Source: Streptomyces cinnamoneus
GTDB lineage: Bacteria; Actinomycetota; Actinomycetes; Streptomycetales; Streptomycetaceae
DNA: 64,000 nt
Direction of reading: 5' to 3'
Assembly: GCF_014650495.1 (NCBI RefSeq)
Contig: NZ_BMVB01000012.1
Span: 1-64,000 of the forward strand
Below, in pieces: positions 52,188-61,098 of this stretch (position 1 is the first letter of the stretch; every line of letters begins with the position of its first letter). A program made the translations under genes and the position numbers. The notes under the pieces are model-generated. The model worked only from the letters and a program-made list of their open reading frames with translations. It had not been told where the DNA came from and made no database searches.

Positions 52188-53492
52188 TCACCATTCGACC
52201 AGCAGCCGTGTCGGCGCCACGACGTTGATGCTCGGCTCGTACACGCGCTCCTGGTCCGGGACCAGCCGCAGGCCGGGGCGGTGCCGTGCGAGGGCGGTGA
52301 TGCCGGCCCGTGCGACCACGCGGGCGAGGTTGGCGCCCAGACAGTAGTGCAAGCCCTGCGAGAAGTGCAGGCTGCCCGCCAGGTGCCGCCGCTGCGGATC
52401 GAACGTGTCGGGCTGCGGGAAATGCCTCTCGTCACGGTTCGCCGACGCCGTCATGACCCACAGCACCGAGCCCGCCGGGATGCGGACGCCCCCCACCTCG
52501 GTGTCGGCCGCGGTCATCCGGAACACCCCGAGGGCAGGTCCGGAGCGCCGGAGCGTCTCGCTGAACAGCGCGTCGAAGTGTCCGGGCCCGTCGAGCAGCA
52601 GCCGCCAGCGACGAGGGTCCTGCAGCAGCTCCTTGCAGAGATTGACCAGGGCGAAGCTGGTCGGACGGAAGCCGGCGGTGATGACGTCGAAGCTGATGAG
52701 GCTGATCAGTTCTTGCTCGGTGTAGTCGGCCTCTCCCCGGGCCACCTTCTGCGTGAGAAGACTGATCAGGTCGTCGCCGGGACTGTCGCTGCGCAGCCGG
52801 ATCACGCCGGAAAGGTACTCCTCCCATTCCCGTACGTCCTTCGCGTAGGCGAGCTGCAGATGCGCGGGAGGCTGGCCGAAGAAGAATGCGTTGACGGCCC
52901 GGTGGTAGTGGATGATCCGGTCGTAGTCGTCTTCGGGGAACCCGGCCAGCTCGACGACGATGCTGTTCGCCAGTGGTCGTGCATACGCTTCCACGAGGTC
53001 GACAGGGGGGTCGGAGGGAAGCTCGGCGATGCGCTGTGCGGTGATGTCACGGATGCGTGGCTCCAGGCGCTGGACGCCCTTGGCGGAAAAGTACGGCACC
53101 ACTGGTTTGCGCAGCCGCTCGTGCGTCGGAGATCCGTCGAAGCCCATATTGGGAGCGGTGAACGTGCTGGTGCTCGCGAGTACCTCGCGGACCTCGGGAG
53201 GATAACTGGCCATGATGATGGACCGGGTGGAGGCGGGAAAGAGTTCCGCATTCTTGAGGATCCGCGTCACGTCGTCGTACCGGGACACGATCCACATGTT
53301 CAGTTCTTCGCTGAAGAACACCGGCGCTTCGTCCCTGAGCGTCTTCAGCATGGGATGGAGTTCGTCCGAACCGTGCGAGACGAACGTGGCCGCTGCCGAT
53401 TCGGACGAGAGCAAGGGGCATTGCTGCGCCCCGGTGGAAACGGTGTGCGCGCTCGCCCCGGCGTCGAGGTCGATGGACTCAGGCAACGTCAA
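52188..53492 (-). CDS. cytochrome P450 with peroxygenase-like Arg-Pro I-helix pair, about 434 aa
   Basis: Haem loop LHFSQGLHYCLGANLARVV with the thiolate Cys and K-helix SETLRRSGP ExxR are typical of bacterial class I P450s. The I helix reads DVITAGFRPTSFALVNL: the acid-alcohol pair is replaced by Arg-Pro (R276, P277 from the TTG start), as in CYP152 peroxygenases, which use H2O2 rather than electron partners. TTG 53492 with GAGAG about 9 nt upstream is a tentative start; TTG 53486 and ATG 53354 also possible. No ferredoxin is adjacent. Upstream 800 bp are non-coding. Confidence 0.85.
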   Translation of the reverse strand: MTLPESIDLDAGASAHTVSTGAQQCPLLSSESAAATFVSHGSDELHPMLKTLRDEAPVFFSEELNMWIVSRYDDVTRILKNAELFPASTRSIIMASYPPEVREVLASTSTFTAPNMGFDGSPTHERLRKPVVPYFSAKGVQRLEPRIRDITAQRIAELPSDPPVDLVEAYARPLANSIVVELAGFPEDDYDRIIHYHRAVNAFFFGQPPAHLQLAYAKDVREWEEYLSGVIRLRSDSPGDDLISLLTQKVARGEADYTEQELISLISFDVITAGFRPTSFALVNLCKELLQDPRRWRLLLDGPGHFDALFSETLRRSGPALGVFRMTAADTEVGGVRIPAGSVLWVMTASANRDERHFPQPDTFDPQRRHLAGSLHFSQGLHYCLGANLARVVARAGITALARHRPGLRLVPDQERVYEPSINVVAPTRLLVEW

Positions 53493-54297
53493 AACCCACT
53501 CTCTCGTCTCTTCCGCAGCGCCCTGGGTGCGCTCTGTCCAGAGGTCAGGGGCATCGGGTGCCGCAACCTCCCTGCATTTCCAGGGGAGATGGCCCCCTGG
53601 CCCGTCCCCTGCTGCCAGGGTCGCACCGCCTCCTCCGGGCCGGCGGCATCCGGTTCCCCTCCCCGGAAGCCCTCTTGACGAATGCACATCAGGGGGAGCG
53701 CCGCCCGGTGCGAGCGTGGTGCCGGGAAGGTGCCGGTAGGGCCACGGGAATCGTGACGCCTCCCGCATCCATCCGTTGCCACAACTCGATACGGACGCAC
53801 CCCGTGCCCATTCACCTGACTCGCCCGGCCCCCGTACCCGAAAAGATACGCACGCGGGTAGACGGCCCCTGAAGGGCATATACGTTCTTCGAAGGTCACC
53901 CGGACGCCGTCAGATTCCGTGTTTACGGAGGGCGGCACCGCCCGAACTGCACCGTCCGGTCAGGCGGACGGTGCCGCCCGTGGCCGACGTCGGTGCCAGG
54001 GCCGCCACCGCAAAAGGCCCCAAGGGGCCTCACTCCGTCGCGGCCACCGCCGACCAGGCGTTTCCCCGGGCTCGGCGGATGCGTCGACCCGGCCTGTACC
54101 GACGTCCGCCCGAGGGGGCGGGCGGACCCTGCGGCGCTTGCCGACGGGAATCGGCGGCTGGGCGACGCCGTTGTGCCGGACGGCAGTTGACCGGCGTCGG
54201 CACTCGGACCCGTCACCCGTCATGGAAAATGAGAAGGGACGCCATTCAGGGGGAGTCGTCGACTTTCCCGTGAGCGTCCTGCGAAAACGGGGGAAAC
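53493..54297. other. 805-bp non-coding region with nested alternative hairpins
   Basis: No reading frame has both a start and neighbour-like codon bias. The centre (53931-53978) can fold in two exclusive ways: stem 53949-53958/53965-53974 (10 bp, loop GTCAGG) or stem 53931-53940/53969-53978 (10 bp). This resembles a switch or terminator for one of the divergent genes. The rest shows nothing recognisable. Confidence 0.4.
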
Positions 54298-55191
54298 ATG
54301 AATACGCAGGTGACTGTCCTCGGTCTCGGTCCGATGGGTTCTGCGCTGGCCGGAGCATTTCTGACGGCGGGTCATCGGACGACCGTCTGGAACCGCACGC
54401 CGGGCAGGGCGGCGACCCTTGTGGGGCAGGGGGCCGTGGAGGCGGAGTCGGCCGTCGAGGCCGTGGCCGCCAGCCCGCTGGTCGTGGTCTGCCTGGCGAC
54501 GTACGAGGCCGTCCGCGAGGTCCTGCACCCGCTGGCCGGCACGATAGCGGGACACAGCCTCGTCAACCTCACCTCGGGCTCGCCGCCGCACGCGCGGGAG
54601 ACGGCCTGTTGGGCGGAGCGGCACGGTGTCGCCTACCTCGACGGCGCGGTCATGACGACTCCGCCCGGTATCGGTGACCCCGACGTCCTGGTGCTCTACG
54701 GCGGTTCACGAGTTGCCTTCGACGACCACCGCACGATCCTGTCGGCTCTCGCCGAGCCGGTGCACCTGGGCACCGACGCCGCCTTGGCCTCCGTGTACGA
54801 CACGGCGCTGCTGAGCCTCATGTGGTCCACGCTGGCCGGCTGGCTGCACGGTACGGCGCTCGTCGGCGCCGACGGCCCGGGCGGCAACGAATCCGCGAGG
54901 GCCTACACGGACGTGGCCGGCCGGTGGATGAAGACCGTGGGCCGGTTCATGGCCGCCTACGCTCCGCAGATCGACGCCGGGCAGTACCCCGGCGACGACT
55001 TCCCCCTGCGTCTGCACCGTTCGACGATGGACCTCCTCGTCCACGCGAGCGAACTGCGCGGGGTGGAGTCCGGCTTGCCGGAGCTGCTGAGGGACCTGAC
55101 CGGACGGGCGATCGCCGCCGGCCACGGCGAGGACAGCTACGCACGCCTCGTCGAGTTCATGCGCAAGGACACCCAGGAGGTGCGGGGGTGA
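54298..55191 (+). CDS. imine reductase-like NAD(P)-dependent beta-hydroxyacid dehydrogenase-fold enzyme, 297 aa
   Basis: An N-terminal Rossmann domain (VTVLGLGPMGSALAGAFLTAGH; VWNRTPGRAATL) and a helical C-terminal dimerisation domain. VNLTSGSPPHARETACWAER, AYLDGAVMTTPPGIG and the IRED-typical block AYTDVAGRWMKTVGRF, together with the length, match imine reductases rather than hydroxyisobutyrate dehydrogenases (which have a catalytic Lys here absent). Streptomyces IREDs reduce cyclic imines with NADPH. Weak purine-rich sequence precedes ATG 54298. Converges on the LysE-family gene. Confidence 0.85.
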   Translation: MNTQVTVLGLGPMGSALAGAFLTAGHRTTVWNRTPGRAATLVGQGAVEAESAVEAVAASPLVVVCLATYEAVREVLHPLAGTIAGHSLVNLTSGSPPHARETACWAERHGVAYLDGAVMTTPPGIGDPDVLVLYGGSRVAFDDHRTILSALAEPVHLGTDAALASVYDTALLSLMWSTLAGWLHGTALVGADGPGGNESARAYTDVAGRWMKTVGRFMAAYAPQIDAGQYPGDDFPLRLHRSTMDLLVHASELRGVESGLPELLRDLTGRAIAAGHGEDSYARLVEFMRKDTQEVRG

Positions 55192-55220
55192 AACCCCGTA
55201 GCCGCCGCCCCTCGGCCGCT

Positions 55221-55865
55221 TCAGTCCCCGAGCGCTATCCGGAAGCCGAAACCGACGATGACCGTGCCGGTGATCCGGTCCAGGAACCGGCGTGCGGAGG
55301 GACGCTGCAGACGGTTGCGGAGGGCATGGGCGAAACCGATCAGCGCGCAGGACCAGACGATGGCGAGAAGGATGTGTACGCCGGCCAGCAGCACACCGGC
55401 GAGGAGGTGCGGAGCGCCGGGCGGAATGAATTGCGGGAGGACGGCGACGTAGAAGGCGCCCATTTTCGGATTGAGCAGATTCGTCACCGTGCCCTGCCGC
55501 CAGCCGCCCGGAAAGGAGTCCGAGGAGTCGGCCACGGCCGGCGGCTCGGCGGACTCCCCGGCGCCACCGGACGACCGGCGCCGGGCCCGGAGAAGCCGGA
55601 TGCCCATCCACACCAGATAGGCGGCGCCGGCCCACCGGAGCATGTCGTAGGCGAGATGAGAGGCGGTGAGAAGAGCGGTCACCCCGAGCGACGTCAACAC
55701 CCCCCAGCCCAGCGTGCCCGTCTGGATCCCGAGGACCACGCCCCAGGCGCGGCGACGGTGCCCGAGCGCGGCGGTCCGGAGTATGAGGGCGGTGTCGAGG
55801 CCGGGCGTGAGGGTGAGCAGTCCCACGACCAGGGCGAAGGACCCGAGGGCGTTCACGGTGATCAT
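55221..55865 (-). CDS. LysE/RhtB-family exporter, 214 aa
   Basis: Six hydrophobic segments; the family motif LTLTPGLDTALILRTAALGHR sits in the first and after it, and WAGAAYLVWMGIRLLRARRR and NPKMGAFYVAVLPQF complete the LysE pattern. It exports amino acids or derivatives. ATG 55865 gives the usual N-terminus; ATG 55904, with AGGA upstream, would add 13 residues. It is transcribed away from the macrodomain gene. Confidence 0.88.
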   Translation of the reverse strand: MITVNALGSFALVVGLLTLTPGLDTALILRTAALGHRRRAWGVVLGIQTGTLGWGVLTSLGVTALLTASHLAYDMLRWAGAAYLVWMGIRLLRARRRSSGGAGESAEPPAVADSSDSFPGGWRQGTVTNLLNPKMGAFYVAVLPQFIPPGAPHLLAGVLLAGVHILLAIVWSCALIGFAHALRNRLQRPSARRFLDRITGTVIVGFGFRIALGD

Positions 55866-56020
55866 GGGCTGCCACTGTAGAAGGGACATGAGGGGGACTG
55901 CCATATTCCTGCCCGAAATCGGGCAGGAATTGGGCGATACGGCCGCGTTTCTGCCGCGTCGACGGCCGACCCGCCCGGATCGGCACCACGACCCACCCGT
56001 GCATGGGTGAGGATGGGGGC

Positions 56021-56530
56021 ATGACCAGCATTGTTCTCGTCCGCGGTGACATCACCCAGCAGCACGTCGACGCCCTTGTCAATGCGGCGAATTCGTCCCT
56101 GCTCGGCGGCGGTGGCGTCGACGGCGCCATCCACCGCGCCGGCGGCCCGGACATCCTCGAAGCCTGCCGCGCCCTGCGCGCCTCGCACTACGGCAAGGGC
56201 CTGCGCACGGGCCAGGCGGTGGCAACGACGGCCGGCCGCCTTCCTGCCCGCTGGGTGATCCACACCGTGGGCCCGGTGTACAGCGCGGACGAGGACCGCT
56301 CGGCGCTGCTGGCGTCCTGCCATCGGGAGTCGCTGAGGGTCGCGGACGAACTGGGCGCGAAGACGGTCGCGTTCCCGGCCATCTCGACGGGCATCTTCCG
56401 CTGGCCGCTGGAGGACGCGGCGCGCATCGCGATCGAGACGGTGCGGGAGGCGAAGACGTCGGTGGAGGAGGTCCGCTTCGTGCTGTTCGACGAGCGGGCG
56501 TACGAGGCGTTCGCGTCGCAGATGCCTTGA
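56021..56530 (+). CDS. MacroD-type macrodomain O-acetyl-ADP-ribose deacetylase (YmdB-like), 169 aa
   Basis: Canonical MacroD: LVRGDITQQHVDALVNAANS, LLGGGGVDGAIHRAGGPDI, TGQAVATTAGRLP, WVIHTVGPVY, VAFPAISTGIFRWPLEDAA. It binds ADP-ribose and removes O-acetyl or protein-linked ADP-ribose. ATG 56021 is the family start; ATG 56003 is in frame but adds seven residues. A truncated paralogue of its last 80 residues is at 63.6 kb, and the lower-GC MABP/PLC island lies between the two. Confidence 0.92.
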   Translation: MTSIVLVRGDITQQHVDALVNAANSSLLGGGGVDGAIHRAGGPDILEACRALRASHYGKGLRTGQAVATTAGRLPARWVIHTVGPVYSADEDRSALLASCHRESLRVADELGAKTVAFPAISTGIFRWPLEDAARIAIETVREAKTSVEEVRFVLFDERAYEAFASQMP

Positions 56531-56582
56531 CGGCTGCACGGTCCGGAGGATTGTCCTCGCCCGAGCCCCCAACAAGACACGA

Positions 56583-56622
56583 ACGTACGGCCACCCCCTC
56601 ATGCGAGGTGGCGGCCGTACGT
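56583..56622. terminator. terminator hairpin after the macrodomain gene
   Basis: ACGTACGGCC (56583-56592) pairs with GGCCGTACGT (56613-56622) with further inner pairing ACC/GGT. Confidence 0.65.
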
Positions 56623-56792
56623 CCATCGCCGGGCACTGCTGACCGACCCCGAATAGCCCAACCGCCGTTCTCTGCGGCTTCGGTAGATCAAGCACACCAT
56701 TCCCGAGCGCCGCGACCAGTAGGTTGGTGTCGCCGTATCCGGCCAACTGCCGTTCCTGCCCTGCGAGCCCGACACCCGCGCCGACCTGCTTT

Positions 56793-57046
56793 CCCCGCGA
56801 CACCGCCGCACACGCGCTGGCCGCACTGGCGCTCGCCGACAACGCCGACCCGAACACCGCGCCAAGCGTGATCAAGCACATTGTCGGGCTTATGGATGCC
56901 TACAACCGCACAGAGCTGTTCCCGAACTTGCTCGGCCAGTCCCCGTCGGCCCACCGGTCCTCACCACGGACACAGTCGAACGGGCGCTGCGAACCACGTT
57001 GGCCAGCCTGGCCGAACTACCGTGGGGGGCATGGCAGTTCAGCTGA
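56793..57046 (+). pseudogene. frameshifted gene relic of unknown family
   Basis: RDTAAHALAALALADNADPN and VIKHIVGLMDAYNRTELFPN in one frame, then VLTTDTVERALRTTLASLAE and LPWGAWQFS-stop in another. Codon bias switches frame near 56945, and no start is present, so this is a decayed gene. The remainder of 56531-57620 (about 1.1 kb) contains no supportable gene. Confidence 0.45.
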
Positions 57047-57620
57047 GCTGAGCATCTCCCGGTCACCGACTCGGTAGGCCAAGGTTCTGCAGCGCAGCGG
57101 TGTGCCTCCTTGGTCGCGCCCTGTCGCCGGTTCGGCCGGGCTGACCTGCGGCGGCGGATGCGGGACTACGTCCGGGCTCTGCTCGGGCCGGTGGGGCGGA
57201 AGAGCAGCTGTCGCCTGGGGGTGACGCTCGTGCGCGAGCGAGACGAGGAGTCCGCTGGTAGGTCCATGCTGCCCTGGAAGGGAACGAGTTCTGTGAGTTC
57301 GTGCGGGAAGACGAGCGACTCAGCTGCCGTGCGCTCATGTGCCGTTCGCGGGCACCATCAGGCCGACCGTGCCCACGGCCTGGCTCTGGGCGACGGCGGC
57401 CTTGAGGATTCCGGCCGGGAAGACAGCGTCGTTGCGCAGGGCGCGGCAGCGTGGTGTTCGACGGCGGCGGCGTCACGACGAGGAGTGTCCGCAGCTAGAA
57501 CAGTGGCTGACCTGATGTGGTCTCGAACATGCGCCTGGCGGGATGGAGGCTCTGCTGCGCGGCAACCACGGGCGTAGTGTCGCTCATCCATCTGCTGTTG
57601 CCCCTGAGGAGGCGGTGCAC

Positions 57621-58037
57621 GTGGCGATCAGCAACCTCATGGTCCTCATCGGCCAGGACCAGATCGAGCCCGAGGGCTGGACGAAGATTCCGCGGGACCT
57701 CAACTCGGGTGCCGGGGGTGCCTACCTCTACTTCGCCTACGAGACGGACCAGTACAGCACCTTCGCTCCCATCACCGACATCCTCTTCCTGACCGACCCC
57801 CAGGCCCAACCGCCGACTGGGTATCACAAGCTCCCGACAGATCTCAACAAGGGGGCAGGTGGCCGTTACATCTACACCTGCTACACACGCGACCCCGAAA
57901 AGGGCCAGCCCATCCAAGCCCTCGACGTCGTCCTCACGGAAGATGCCGGGTACCAGCCGCAGAAGCCGTGGGAGCGGTACGACACGGACCTCAACGCCGG
58001 TGCCGGCGGGAAATATGTGTACCTGATCCACATGTAA
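57621..58037 (+). CDS. beta-prism (MABP-like) repeat protein 1, 138 aa
   Basis: Three copies of a DLN-x-GAGG-x-Y-x-Y motif, at residues about 26, 74 and 123, each preceded by a strand pair (GWTKIP; GYHKLP; WERYDT) and followed by an aromatic strand. This threefold layout and the motif resemble the MVB12-associated beta-prism (MABP) domain, a membrane-binding fold, also seen in bacterial pore-forming proteins. No signal peptide. GTG 57621 with GAGGAGG 8 nt upstream. First gene of a four-gene operon with two paralogues and a phospholipase C. Confidence 0.75.
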   Translation: MAISNLMVLIGQDQIEPEGWTKIPRDLNSGAGGAYLYFAYETDQYSTFAPITDILFLTDPQAQPPTGYHKLPTDLNKGAGGRYIYTCYTRDPEKGQPIQALDVVLTEDAGYQPQKPWERYDTDLNAGAGGKYVYLIHM

Positions 58038-58124
58038 GCGGGACTCCCGCAACAGCGGCGGGGCGGGCAGTGGTGTCCGTCCCGCCGGTCTTGTCCGCCA
58101 CTGCCCCAAACCAGGGGAGACACC

Positions 58125-58574
58125 ATGACCTCGTTCGTCACCGACCTGATGGTCCTGGAAGGTAAGGACACGCAGCCACCGAAGGGCTGGAGCAGGATTC
58201 CGAAGGATCTCAACGCCGGCGCCGGGGGCGCCTACCTGTACTTCGCCTACGAAAGGGACGGTGCTGCCGGACCCCTCACAGACGTCCTGTTCGTCCTCGG
58301 GAAGGACGCTCCGGCGCCCCCCGGCTACCGGCTCCTTCCCGTCGACCTGAACAAGGGGGCAGGCGGTCCGTACATCCACGCCTGCGTCACGCGCGACCCC
58401 GGTCGAGGGGAGCCGCTCACCGACCTGGACGTGCTCCTCGACACGGACGGCCTGGCCCAGCCCCCGGCCCCGTGGTTCCGTATCGACCTCGACCTGAACA
58501 AGGGCGCCAAGGGCAAGTTCGTGTACCTCACCTACCAGTCGCAAGGAGCAGCCCGTGGGCAAGTACGTCACTGA
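58125..58574 (+). CDS. beta-prism (MABP-like) repeat protein 2, 149 aa
   Basis: Same architecture as the preceding gene: DLNAGAGGAYLYFAY (28), DLNKGAGGPYIHACV (74), DLNKGAKGKFVYLTY (123), each with the PITD/PLTD-type segment between (GPLTDVLFVLG; EPLTDLDVLLD). No signal peptide. RBS GGGGAGA lies 5 nt before ATG 58125. Its last 20 nt overlap the third copy. Identity to protein 1 is visibly high in the motifs and low elsewhere, so the duplication is not recent. Confidence 0.75.
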   Translation: MTSFVTDLMVLEGKDTQPPKGWSRIPKDLNAGAGGAYLYFAYERDGAAGPLTDVLFVLGKDAPAPPGYRLLPVDLNKGAGGPYIHACVTRDPGRGEPLTDLDVLLDTDGLAQPPAPWFRIDLDLNKGAKGKFVYLTYQSQGAARGQVRH

Positions 58575-58998
58575 CCTCAACGTCCTGGTGCTCACGGAGC
58601 GGCTCTCGGAAGAGGACCTCGACGCCCGCACTCCACTCGGCTGGACACGTCTCGACGAAGACCTCAACGCCGGTGCCGGGGGTGACTACCTCTACTTTCT
58701 CGTCGAGAAGGGCGACGACGGTCGCAGCCCGGTCACGGGCATCACCTTCCTGACCCGGGAACAGCCCGCGGCTCCCGGCTACGTCAAGAGCCCGGTCGAC
58801 CTCAACTCGGGAACCGACAAGGGAATGCGCATATACACGGCCATCACACACGACCTGGCTCGGGGGAAGCCGATCACGGACCTCCGGATCCTCGTGTCGG
58901 ACGTCAGGACCCCACAGCCGGACCCCGGATACCAGATCATTCCCACCGACCTGAACGCGGGAGCAGGAGGCAAGTACATCTACCTCACCTACGCGTGA
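58555..58998 (+). CDS. beta-prism (MABP-like) repeat protein 3, 147 aa
   Basis: DLNAGAGGDYLYF (36), DLNSGTDKGMRIYTAI (82, the most degenerate repeat) and DLNAGAGGKYIYLTY (132), plus PITDLRILV. GTG 58555 with AAGGAG 6 nt upstream, inside the end of protein 2. An acidic LSEEDLDART insert lengthens repeat 1. Its TGA overlaps the GTG at 58995 of the phospholipase frame, and the true ATG of that gene is 17 nt beyond. Confidence 0.75.
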   Translation: MGKYVTDLNVLVLTERLSEEDLDARTPLGWTRLDEDLNAGAGGDYLYFLVEKGDDGRSPVTGITFLTREQPAAPGYVKSPVDLNSGTDKGMRIYTAITHDLARGKPITDLRILVSDVRTPQPDPGYQIIPTDLNAGAGGKYIYLTYA

Positions 58999-59015
58999 AC
59001 CACGAAAGGAGCCCC

Positions 59016-61019
59016 ATGTTCCCGGCGCATCGCTCGAACCTCCCGGAATCAGTGCTGAGGGCCCTGCGGCGCACACCTGCGGGCGGTGGTCTGCAGGCAG
59101 TACGGCATGTCGTCCTACTGATGCAGGAGAACCGCTCGTTCGACCACTACTTCGGTACCGTCCCTGGCGTGCGCGGATTTTCCGATCGCAATGCGATCCT
59201 GCTGCGGGACGGAAAAAGCGCCATCTTCGATCAGCCCGCGCAAGAGGGGGAGGCGGTCCGTCCGTTCTCACTGGCCGACGACGGAAGTCAGGACCAGAGC
59301 ACGGTTCACGACTGGGATACTCAGCACATGGCCTGGAACTCAGGCTGGTACGACCAGTGGATCGCGGCCAAGGGACGGGCCGCGATGGGCTACTACCGCG
59401 CGGAGGGCGTACCACTCTACCACGAGCTGGCCGACACCTTCACCCTCTGCGAGGCCTATCACTGCTCGGTGTCGAGCGAGACCACCTCCAACCGCAACTA
59501 CTTCTTCAGCGGCTACGGGGGCTTCGAGCCCGGCGGCGGCCGGGTGAAGGGTGCGACCGCACACGATCGGGAACAGAGGCGCCCGTACGACCGCCGTGGG
59601 TATGGCTGGAGCAGCTATCCGGAATGGCTGGAGCAGAACGGCAAATCCTGGAAAATTTACCAGGAGTGGGACAACTTCTACGACAACAACGTGGAATTCC
59701 ATTCCGAGTTCAAACGCGTCTACCGTCAGGCGCTGGACAATGCCCAGCTACATGACGAGCTGTCCCTCTTCACCTTCTACGAGAGTCTGCCCGGCCTGGA
59801 ACCCCAGCAGCGTGAGGAGAAGCTCCGCGCCCTCGCGGCAGGTGTGGGAAAGCTCGGCACAGCCGACCAGAGCCTGTACCAGCGTGGCCTGGCCCGCTCC
59901 AGCACGGAATGGTCGACCACCATGGGGTTCCTCCGGGAGTTCCGAAAGGACATCGAGGCCAACCGCCTGCCTCAGGTGTCGTACCTGGTACCACCCGAGG
60001 CCAACTCCGAGCACCCCGGGAACAGTCATCCGCGCAGCGGAGAAAAGATCGTCTACCAGGTTCTGGACGCCCTCGCCTCGAACCCGGAGGTGTGGGACTC
60101 CACCGTGCTGTTCATCAGCTACGACGAGAACGACGGCCTGTTCGACCATGTGCCGCCGCCGGTGCCGCCGCGGACCGAGACCGACGAATGGGCCGGCTCA
60201 CAGCCCCTGGGCATGGGCGCACGGGTCCCCCTGCTCGTGATATCGCCCTGGTCGACCGGCGGATACGTGTGCTCCCAGGTCTTCGATCACACCTCCCAGG
60301 TGCGGTTCCTAGAGGAGTGGCTGGGCATCAGGCAACCGTGGATCAGCCGCTGGCGGCGCACGGTGGCCGGTGACCTGACCTCGGCGTTCGACTTCGAGCG
60401 GACCGCAGCCCCGCCGGCCGTACCTCCGGGGCTGCGGCGTGCTCGCGCCCTGCCGTACCAGCCCGACGCCCATGGCGCACTCGGCGACGACCACCGGTTC
60501 CGCCTGACCCTGGTCAACAGCGGCTCCTCGAGCGCTCACCTCACCCTCTACCCCTACGAGGGCCTTGGCTCCCTGGACGACCGGCGCTCCTATGAAGCCC
60601 CGGAGCACTTCGACATCCGGGGAACCGACGAAGAGTCCTTCGAGCTGACCGGTGCGGCGTACATGTTCATCATTACCGGCCCCAACGGCTTCCGCCGCGA
60701 GTTCGGTGGCGTGCCTGCCGACCGGGCGGCAGGACTCCAGGTGAGTTCGCAGGTGCAGACCGACCCTCGCCAGGTGATGATGACAGTGCACAACCCCGGC
60801 ACGGACGAGGTCATCTTCGACCTCGGTCCCACCGGGAAGCACCTCGGAACCGAGCAGCACACACTTCGGCCCGGCGACGGGACCACGATCGTGTGGAACG
60901 CCGAGGCTGAGCACGGTTGGTACGACGTGACACTGTCCGTCATCCGTGAGGGGGATCGCGTACTGCACCGGCGCCTGATGGGCCACATCGAGAACGGCAA
61001 GGAGAGCGTGAGCGGCTGA
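59016..61019 (+). CDS. phospholipase C, phosphocholine-specific type, lacking a signal peptide, 667 aa
   Basis: Acid phosphatase/PLC superfamily with the metal motif MQENRSFDHYFG (residues 36-47), then DTFTLCEAYHCSVSSETTSN, PEANSEHPGNSHPRSGEK and ISYDENDGLFDHVPPP (about 367-382). Two C-terminal beta domains of the PLC type (about 480-570 and 580-660) follow; they usually bind the membrane or assist activity. Typical members begin with a twin-arginine signal of about 40 residues; this one starts right at the catalytic domain. ATG 59016 has AAAGGAG 4 nt upstream. It is co-transcribed with three MABP-like genes, whose proteins are also signal-less. Confidence 0.92.
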   Translation: MFPAHRSNLPESVLRALRRTPAGGGLQAVRHVVLLMQENRSFDHYFGTVPGVRGFSDRNAILLRDGKSAIFDQPAQEGEAVRPFSLADDGSQDQSTVHDWDTQHMAWNSGWYDQWIAAKGRAAMGYYRAEGVPLYHELADTFTLCEAYHCSVSSETTSNRNYFFSGYGGFEPGGGRVKGATAHDREQRRPYDRRGYGWSSYPEWLEQNGKSWKIYQEWDNFYDNNVEFHSEFKRVYRQALDNAQLHDELSLFTFYESLPGLEPQQREEKLRALAAGVGKLGTADQSLYQRGLARSSTEWSTTMGFLREFRKDIEANRLPQVSYLVPPEANSEHPGNSHPRSGEKIVYQVLDALASNPEVWDSTVLFISYDENDGLFDHVPPPVPPRTETDEWAGSQPLGMGARVPLLVISPWSTGGYVCSQVFDHTSQVRFLEEWLGIRQPWISRWRRTVAGDLTSAFDFERTAAPPAVPPGLRRARALPYQPDAHGALGDDHRFRLTLVNSGSSSAHLTLYPYEGLGSLDDRRSYEAPEHFDIRGTDEESFELTGAAYMFIITGPNGFRREFGGVPADRAAGLQVSSQVQTDPRQVMMTVHNPGTDEVIFDLGPTGKHLGTEQHTLRPGDGTTIVWNAEAEHGWYDVTLSVIREGDRVLHRRLMGHIENGKESVSG

Positions 61020-61056
61020 TCAGCACCGTCACGACCGTATTTCTCCTCATGCATCA

Positions 61057-61089
61057 TGGTGGTCTGCCGGATGAACCGGCAGACCACCA
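61057..61089. terminator. bidirectional terminator between PLC and the SGNH hydrolase
   Basis: Perfect 14-bp stem (61057-61070 with 61076-61089), 5-nt loop ATGAA, between two convergent genes. Confidence 0.85.
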
Positions 61090-61098
61090 CTTCGGGCG

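Noticed and set aside
57100..57620. Plus-strand ORF 57110-57577 and the longer start of the first MABP gene at 57543
   Set aside because: No RBS and poor codon bias; a strong RBS fixes the MABP start at GTG 57621.
59016..61019. Acid phosphatase AcpA-like rather than PLC
   Set aside because: Two C-terminal beta domains and the order of motifs fit the phosphocholine-type PLC better, although the catalytic fold is shared.
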